A DNA stretch of 64,000 bases from Mesostigma viride (lineage: Eukaryota > Streptophyta > Mesostigmatophyceae > Mesostigmatales > Mesostigmataceae), in the NCBI GenBank assembly GCA_009746045.1, contig RPFO01000156.1, forward strand, positions 2,485,588-2,549,587, given 5' to 3'. Both the position numbers and the translations under genes were made by a program. Position 1 is the first letter of the stretch; each line of letters starts with the position of its first letter. Shown in pieces: positions 57,416 through 64,000 of the stretch. The notes under the pieces were generated by a model. It was given only the letters and a program-made list of their open reading frames with translations, was not told the origin of the DNA and did not search any database.

Positions 57416-58938
57416 GGCTGTTCGGCTTCATTGCTCGCGCTTGAACGTCCCCACGAACTCGTTCGGCCCTGATTACTGTCATCCGCACGCTGTATGAGGG
57501 GTCGACCACCTCGATCGGTGCGTACTCAACACGGCTTTACCCCGCCATCATTGTCCACTGCAGACTGGCGTCTGGCAGCAGGGTTGCGTCCTGTCGCTGT
57601 ACCTGTTTATTATTGCCGTGGATTATCTTATGCGCCAGGCACGTGCCCGCTTTGCTCTCAGTGCTGGCTGGCCGCGCACCTGGGAAGTAGAGAACACGAA
57701 CGGACTTGGAGAAGCCTGGGGGCGCCGACCAACAAGCAGATATTACTATAGCTGACCTCATTTATTATGCCGACGACATACCGCTCATTGAGAAGCCGGC
57801 CGGAGTCTGCCCAACTTTGCATGCACTGGACTGCCTGGCGCCCGAGGCTCGGTGCATGCAGTCGGTCTAGAAATCAGCCGCAAAACGGAGGCCCTGGCTC
57901 TCAGCCTGGCCGCCCCCCCGCCCCCACTCCGCCTCTTAGACGACACCGAGGTCAATTACCCTACTTCAGGCTGTTCGGGTTGCTAGGCAGTTGGCTTCCC
58001 GACTGCGACCTCGGACGACCTGACTAGGCATGGCGTGGGCGCAACTCCATGAGACCATGACCACCACCGCTGGTGGAGCAACCCCGCCCTACTAGGGCGG
58101 GGTTGCGCTGTGTAATTTACGGCGTAAATTACACACCGAGGTTAATTACCGGCCTACTTCAGGCCGCTTCAAGTTGATCGGCAGATGGCTTCCCGACTGC
58201 GAGGACGACCTGACGACCCGGATCTAGGCATGGTGTGGACGCAACTCCATGACCACCGCTGCTGGTGGAGCAATTGGTTAACCCCGCCCTACCCCGGATC
58301 GTCTAGCGGGACCTCTTCAATGTCGCTATTCTGGCGATCCTGACCTACAGCGCCGAGACCTGGACGTACACTGACGCAGGAGCTGGAAAAACGACTCGAC
58401 GGCAACGTCACCAAGATGCTGCGCAAGGCCCTTAATATCCCCTTTGGTTTGCACATAAGTAGTGAGGATATATGTACGCTGATTTGCCCTATGTTTCCCA
58501 CATTCTTAGGCACAAGCGCCTGGGCGCCTACATAGCCGGGCACCTGGCCCGCACAGATCATGCAGATACATCAGATAGACTAGCTGGCACCAAGCCCGCC
58601 CAGCCCGGCCGTGGCTTTTGTCCTCACGTGGCGTGCCCCGGCGCGCGCGGCTGGGCAGCCATCCGTGGACTTTCGTGATAGGCGCCTTGGCATGGACATG
58701 TGCTACCCTAGACGGGACAGGCTCACACCCGGGCAGCCTCCTGGTTTGTCTGTAGTATGGAGCTAGGCAGATGGTTCGCAAGGATAGATGGCAAGTAGTG
58801 ATGAAGGAGACCACCCACAAGTCAGTGGGGGCTCTGCGTGTGACCCAGTTTGGCATTCATAGGGATTCGGGCCGTGCGGTGCCCAACCCTGTAACTATCG
58901 AACTAGATAGCTAGCATAATCCATTTCATCCCATGTTC

Positions 58939-60160
58939 ATGAACCATTGGTAGTCACTGCCGCCCTGGCAGCCATGCCTAGTAGAATGTTCAGATTAACT
59001 TTGCCCAGCCGTGCCACCATACCTCTCCAAAAACAGGTCGTGGACCGGCTGGATCGCATAGTATCTCCGCACATCTGAACCCTGTGATGCCAGATCTCCT
59101 TTGCGGCCGTTCCGAGCTTGGCACTGGATTCGTTGTCCACATCGTCGCGTCGCTGCCGCAACACGATGTTTTCTGGCATCCGCGGGCTTTTGGTTCCCGC
59201 CGCACATTTGAAAGTGCTGTCCTCCGGCTTTTTGCCTTTGCACCGTGCAGTTCTTGGACGTTTGGAATCATGGCATGGCTAACGTGATGACTGACTAGCT
59301 AGACCTTTTCAGTGGTTTTCCATTTGCGGGTATTTCCTCGTAAATGGTGGCCGGAGAGCGATCGCAGCAATGGTGCTCACCACTAGACACTCCCGGCCAG
59401 TTAGGCTAGAAACACACGCCCTGATCAAGCATGCTGTTTCCGGCCCCACCGTCTAGGTCATCTAGTCGCTCCACACGTAAGCCAGCCATAATTTCAATGC
59501 ACAAGGATACACATTTCCATCACCATTCATCAAGTCATCATCCTGAACGACTCGAAAACGCGGAAAAGATAACGGCAGGCTCGAGCTACCATGGTCCGGA
59601 TTCTCCCGATTTCTGGCCTGCGCTGGTTGTCTCTTTGATACCTAGTCACGTGCACCGCTAACGCACGGTACCTACACAACCAGCAATAGCCTTAGCTTAG
59701 CCCTTGTACAGCCATGCTACGTCCTGGCTATGATCAGATTACTTGCCCACACTCCTTGTAATTGTGATATCAAGGAGACAACCAGCGCAGGCCAGAAATC
59801 GGAATATTCCGGACCACGGTAGCTCGAGCCTGCCGTTATCTTGTCCACGTTTTCGAGTCGTTCAGGATGATGAATATTCTGAGGATGATGAATATGAATG
59901 GAGTTGGAAATTGTTATGATATCAAGGAGACAACCAGATGATATGCTCACATGGGTCTTATTGCACCCACAGAACTTGCCGGATTGTCTATCGTGCCCGA
60001 TTGCTGCTGTGGCATGCCTCTGGCATGAAGGAGAAAGGGGGTCTCTGCCCTTTCTTCCTGTTGTGCACATACAGGGATTGAAAGCACTCCGGTGCTCCGT
60101 GACTCCCCGACGGGAGCACGCGTTTATAATTAATTAATTAATTAATTAATTAATTAATTA
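58939..60160 (+). mobile_element. Class A retroposon 3' end inserted in LINE class B
   Basis: Target duplication ATCCCATGTTC at 58928-58938 and 60161-60171. The class A 3' UTR (GTAGTCACTGCCGCC ... GGTGCTCCGTGACTCC, hairpin 60092-60119, long TTAA tail) is itself interrupted twice. One interruption is at about 59020-59640 by sequence of unknown class. The other is at about 59765-59935 by a second, inverted, copy of the block at 59540-59640. Confidence 0.75.
59536..59870. repeat. Inverted repeat, about 105 bp arms
   Basis: Left arm 59536-59642 (ATCCTGAACGACTCGAAAAC ... GCGCTGGTTGTCTC) and right arm about 59765-59870 (GGAGACAACCAGCGC ... TTTTCGAGTCGTTCAGGAT). The arms enclose class A 3' UTR sequence. 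The inner end TATCAAGGAGACAACC also occurs at 59930, and TCAAGGAGACA is found at 11357 and 34171. Confidence 0.7.
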
Positions 60161-60240
60161 ATCCCATGTTCCCCTCACACTGAGGACTTATGCTCACGTG
60201 ACGCAGTCACGTGTATACGTACATCAACTAATTAATCAGC

Positions 60241-61092
60241 TAATCCATCACACACGAATATTGAATGTAAAATTGAATCATCAAAACAATCCAGGGGAAA
60301 GACACGAATGAGAGAAACATGGAAGTCTGAGCCAGCCCAAGGAATGGCAGACGGAGTGCCAGCCGAAAGAATGGGAAGCTACACATGAACTGTACCCGAT
60401 CAAAAGGGCGGCAACCTGCCACTGCCCACGATAGTACATGATCGATCTAGGAAGCTCACGGTGGCATGACTGCAATCCAGAGACGAACACCGATATATGC
60501 ATGCGCGCAGGTTGTCTCTTTCAAATATGCACCCAATATATCGCACGCTGCCCACCATATATACCCTTATGAATCCTAGATCAATAGATCATGATATATA
60601 CACGCAGAGCTAGCACAGTTTCTATCGTATACCATTAGAATTTCTCTAGAGTATACCATTAGAAACCAGTACGTTCGTGTTAGACACCGGATCTGCATGG
60701 GTCTAGATCGATACCCTAGTTAGCTGGCATCATGCCTTGCATGTGCATGGCGGCCAGACGTGTCCTATGTGCTGGCTAGATGACCTAAAAATACCATTAT
60801 TCCAATCCCATTGGCATACCAATCTAGTTCACCCTGGAGTACAGAGCTCTTCCGGAGAATCCAGCAAAGGGTACGTCAAAGCCCCTCTGACCGCGATGCT
60901 ACATATCAGCAAGTTGGGCCCTGCACTAAGGTTTTGTCTTGTTCCGCATGCAGACATGCTTAATACTAGAATGTGAGCACCTGCACATGCTCACATTCCG
61001 AACTGGCACATGTCCTCCAAGGCAAGCCTTCATTTGATGTCCATGCAGCTGCTGTGACCACCACCACTGCCCTCAGCATCGGAGCCAGCTAT
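60241..61092. other. No recognisable gene
   Basis: Intergenic region downstream of the SDR-type gene. GTATACCATTAGAA occurs twice (60625-60660). Nothing else is assigned. Confidence 0.5.
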
Positions 61093-62469
61093 TCATTTGC
61101 ATTCAGTGAATAGCTTCTCCCACTTTTTTGGGTCTTGTCCAGGTCCGTCACCCTGCGAGTGGATCCAGGTCGTCGCACGGAGGATAGCAAGGAATTTAGT
61201 GATACGCAAGGAACGGCTAGCTGACAGACCGGCACAGCCGCCACACGTCAAAACATCACATGTTTGGTCAACCCTGGGTTCAAGGCACACTATTCCTCCT
61301 TACTCACCACATCCATCCCAGGGTCTGTATTGCAAACTGAGCAAACCTGACGGGTTCCCATTATTGCCACTGACATGTGCTTCACCACCGCAAATAAATC
61401 ATAAATCCCGTCAAGCAACCTTACAGCTATTCTTCGAGAAGTAATGAGCACCAACACTTCTTGGAATCAGCCAACAAGCATTTCTGGGACAGCAAAAAAA
61501 GTGCATTTTATTCCAAGCTGTTACCTGGCTACAAACACCCCCCCACAGCCCACAACCAATAACCAGCAGCGCTAGCAGATTAGCTCTGCATCCCCGTGAA
61601 GGCCTGGTAACAGCAGTAGTCCAGCATGCATCCTTATCAATTACATGCCACTAAAGATACTGCAAAGATATTGCAAAGATACTCTTGGCTGCAAAGCCGC
61701 TTGCCTGTCTGCCTGTCTGCCTGTCTGCCCGCCTGCCCCCAATGCGGTAAACCGTTATGTTGCTGCGGATGGGTTGCCACTGCCTACCTGCACGCTTCCC
61801 AAGCTGTAGAGCTGGTTCACGGTGACGGGTAGGCTGAGCGCTTGCACGCAGGCCTCTGCCACGGCAATACGGCTGGCCTCGCCCACCAGGGTGTCGCCTG
61901 CACACGTTCACGGCATGACAAACACAATGTGGAAGGAAGGCAATACGAGTCGAAAGGCAAGGTCAAAAGAAGGGCAACTTGAGAAGAAACAACACGAGAA
62001 GAAAAACATAGGCAACGCCTCTCTTTCCCACAACCAGCAAGACTACAGACAAGCCTAACCCCCTAATCTAGAAGACATATCCATACGCGCACATGCACAT
62101 GCTACTGTACCCACAACCAATATTTCCCGTACACGCCATGACTTGACAACTGCAGCAGCGTTTATTTCATTACCCGACAAATCGACCCAACCATGAGCTG
62201 GCCCCGCCTTTAACCGAGACCTGTTTGTGCAACAGCGACACGCAATCCCATGCATAGTTCCATGCACCTTGGGGATACTATACTAGCTAGTATCACCCTA
62301 ATTGGGGATACTATACTAGCAAGTAGTATAACCCTCATTGGGGATACTATACTAGCAAGTAGTATAACCCTCATTGGGGATACTATGCTAGCTAGTATCA
62401 CCCTAATTGGGGATACTATACCAGCTAGTAGTATCACCCTCATTGGGGATACTCTATTCCCTACTATAC

Positions 62470-62564
<95 letters not shown>

Positions 62565-63502
62565 ACTCTCTCTTGGGGATACTGCATTACCTGGTCCGAT
62601 CACCCGAAGTACTTACCGTGCACGAGCTCCACTTTTTGCCGGGACCCACTGGTGGCCTGCAGCAGCGTGTTAAGGTCGTACGAAGTGTACGGCCCGTCGG
62701 TGAGCCGGCTGGGGCGGATGATGGTGTAGCGAAGGCCGCATCCCTGCAGGAACTCCTCCGACATCTTCTTGTATTTGAGCACGCCAAACGCGTTCAGGAT
62801 GCTGCCAGGCGTACGAGAGCGTGCGTGAGCATAGAAGCAAGTTTAAAACTAATTACGATGAGGTAGAATGCGTTGGGGATGCTGAAAGGTGCCAGCTTGC
62901 ACACAAATAGGAGCGTCGTGCGTAAGCTTGAAAGCAAGTTTTGAGCCCGTATCATGTTTGAATGAAGGGTGTTATATGTTCAGGGCGCTGTCAGCATATC
63001 CGTGTGTGATCAAACAGTGGCACGGTTGCAAGGACGGTTGCAAGGCTGGTTACAAAGATGGTTACAAGAACATGGCTGGTGCTCGGCAGGATGACTGAGG
63101 GATGGAATGTTCGCACCCCAAGCTGCCGGGCCCCTTTGCCCAAGCAGATGTAGGCGCCTAGGCATACTACAACTAGGCTCAGTAGTATATCGCAATTATG
63201 CGTGTAACAAACAACTTGGATAGAGCAACTTGGCTTGGGTACAGCAACCCGTGCGGTAAGTATGTCAGTGGCACAGCTACTTGAACAAGCACACATTGCG
63301 CTGAGATAAAGTGACGATGGAAATCCCAACACTCGGCCGACACTCAGCAAACACTTGGCCACCCCCCGGCAAAAAATCATGGACGCAGCGCCTCACCTGA
63401 AGGGCAGGCTGTTGTATCGCTCGACGCCGACTGAGGTTATAAAGATGAAGCGCTTGAGGTCCTTTGGTGTCGCCTTCATCAGGTTGATGGGGCCCACCAG
63501 AT
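61093..63502 (-). CDS. NAD(P)-binding Rossmann-fold (atypical SDR) protein, partial
   Basis: The 3' part of a gene whose 5' exons lie beyond the right edge. Exons: 63397-63502, 62617-62801, 61788-61897, 61093-61152. GT-AG junctions, phases agree, about 153 residues. The sequence runs LVGPINLMKATPKDLKRFIF, ITSVGVERYNSLPF, ILNAFGVLKYKKMSEEFLQG, LRYTIIRPSRLTDGPYTSYD, then VGEASRIAVAEACVQAL and GDGPGQDPKKWEKLFTECK. This is the substrate half of plant chloroplast-type atypical SDRs (YxxxK replaced by the KYKKM helix; TIIRPxRLTDGP conserved). The Gly-rich nucleotide motif would be in the missing 5' part. Substrate unknown. Introns hold (GA)n, 36 bp and 69 bp repeats. Confidence 0.85.
62270..62460. 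repeat. 36 bp tandem repeat in SDR gene intron
   Basis: About six copies of GGGGATACTATACTAGCAAG plus TAGTATAACCCTCATT. The segment beside the donor of the 62617-62801 exon (CTTGGGGATACTGCATTACC, 62571-62590, then GATCACCC) resembles the unit, so the array may be seeded there. Confidence 0.8.
62472..62553. repeat. (GA)41 microsatellite
   Basis: A pure GA run followed by a G-run, between the 36 bp array and the exon donor. Confidence 0.95.
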
Positions 63503-63565
63503 CTGTCAGGGATGATGGGTGGTGAAGGGACAGACACCACGAATGGCATGACAAACTTCGTACGT

Positions 63566-64000
63566 ATATATACTGCTATAGACCAAAAACCTGCTATATA
63601 AATACTGCTATAGACCAAAAACTCCATGCATCAGTGAGCATGCCTCATAGACCAAAAACCTGCTATATAAATACTGCTATAGACCAAAAACTCCATGCAT
63701 CAGTGAGCATGCCTCATAGACCAAAAACCTGCTATATACATACTGCTATAGACCAAAAACTCCATGCATCAGTGAGCATGCCTCATAGACCAAAAGCCTG
63801 CTATATAAATACTGCTATAGACCAAAAACTCCATGCATCAGTGAGCATGCCTCATAGACCAAAAACCTGCTATATAAATACTGCTATAGACCAAAAACTC
63901 CATGCATCAGTGAGCATGCCTCATAGACCAAAAACCTGCTATATAAATACTGCTATAGACCAAAACTCCATGCATCAGTGAGCATGCCTCATAGACCAAA
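63566..64000. repeat. 69 bp tandem repeat, at least 6 copies, reaching the edge
   Basis: A unit of 69 bp (23 codons) with AGACCAAAAACCTGCTATAT, AAATACTGCTATAGACC and CCATGCATCAGTGAGCATGC. It stays open in one plus frame only because 69 is a multiple of 3. The array begins 64 bp from the acceptor of the 63397-63502 exon and runs off the window. Confidence 0.9.

Larger units (their letters stand above)
57416..60240 (+). mobile_element. LINE class B copy 2, interrupted by a class A retroposon
   Basis: A decayed RT (GVWQQGCVLSLYLFIIAVDY at about 57570-57630, a YADD-type box at 57769-57780, LLGSWLPDC), a partly duplicated finger segment (58140-58210), and a thumb (NIPFGLHISSED). The post-RT part follows (GHLARTDHADTSDRLAGTKP) to 58928. 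The sequence resumes at 60172 and ends in the CACGTGACGCAGTCACGTG hairpin (60195-60213). The insertion 58939-60160 separates the parts. Confidence 0.65.

Noticed and set aside
63634-63981. 115-codon plus ORF of 23-residue repeats
   Set aside because: Translation of the 69 bp intronic array, antisense to the SDR gene.

Overview
The window is nuclear DNA of a photosynthetic eukaryote. Genes are split by GT-AG introns, and two products are chloroplast proteins with plant-type sequences. A green lineage (streptophyte alga or prasinophyte-like chlorophyte) fits best, but the sequence alone does not fix the species. Four genes are complete and one is cut by the right edge. Transposons and simple repeats fill most of the rest.

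Genes: (1) HST, homogentisate solanesyltransferase of plastoquinone synthesis, minus strand, 12545-21418, 8 exons, 389 aa. (2) An unrecognised coiled-coil protein, plus strand, 22141-25929, 4 exons, 383 aa. (3) PTOX, plastid terminal oxidase (plastoquinol oxidase), minus strand, 28693-35342, 5 exons, about 457 aa. (4) A PLAC8-type cysteine-rich membrane protein, plus strand, 36250-38525, 2 exons, 207 aa. (5) The 3' part of an NAD(P)-binding Rossmann-fold (atypical SDR) protein, minus strand, 61093-63502, continuing past the right edge. HST makes the plastoquinone precursor and PTOX oxidises plastoquinol, so two enzymes acting on one cofactor lie about 7 kb apart on the same strand.

Layout: 1-3600 is repeat-rich with only weak ORFs. 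3617-6047 is a non-autonomous piggyBac-like element. 7.1-12.4 kb is a nest of LINE-related elements. 12.5-26 kb holds HST and the coiled-coil gene. 26.6-27.3 kb has LINE fragments. 28.7-38.5 kb holds PTOX and the PLAC8 gene. 40.1-60.2 kb is a continuous transposon nest: several RT-bearing LINE pieces, ORF1-only retroposons, a restriction-like-endonuclease LINE tail, a piggyBac with transposase remnants, and MITE-like elements. 61-64 kb is the partial SDR gene.

Two patterns stand out. First, introns of HST, PTOX and the SDR gene carry degenerate tandem copies of the exon edge next to them, with splice site and a few codons, so the introns seem to have grown by repeated duplication of exon-intron junctions. 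Second, short retroposons that encode only a LINE ORF1-like protein end in the same 3' hairpins as the RT-coding LINEs here, in three hairpin classes. This suggests ORF1-only, HAL1-like parasites that use the LINE machinery by copying its 3' end.
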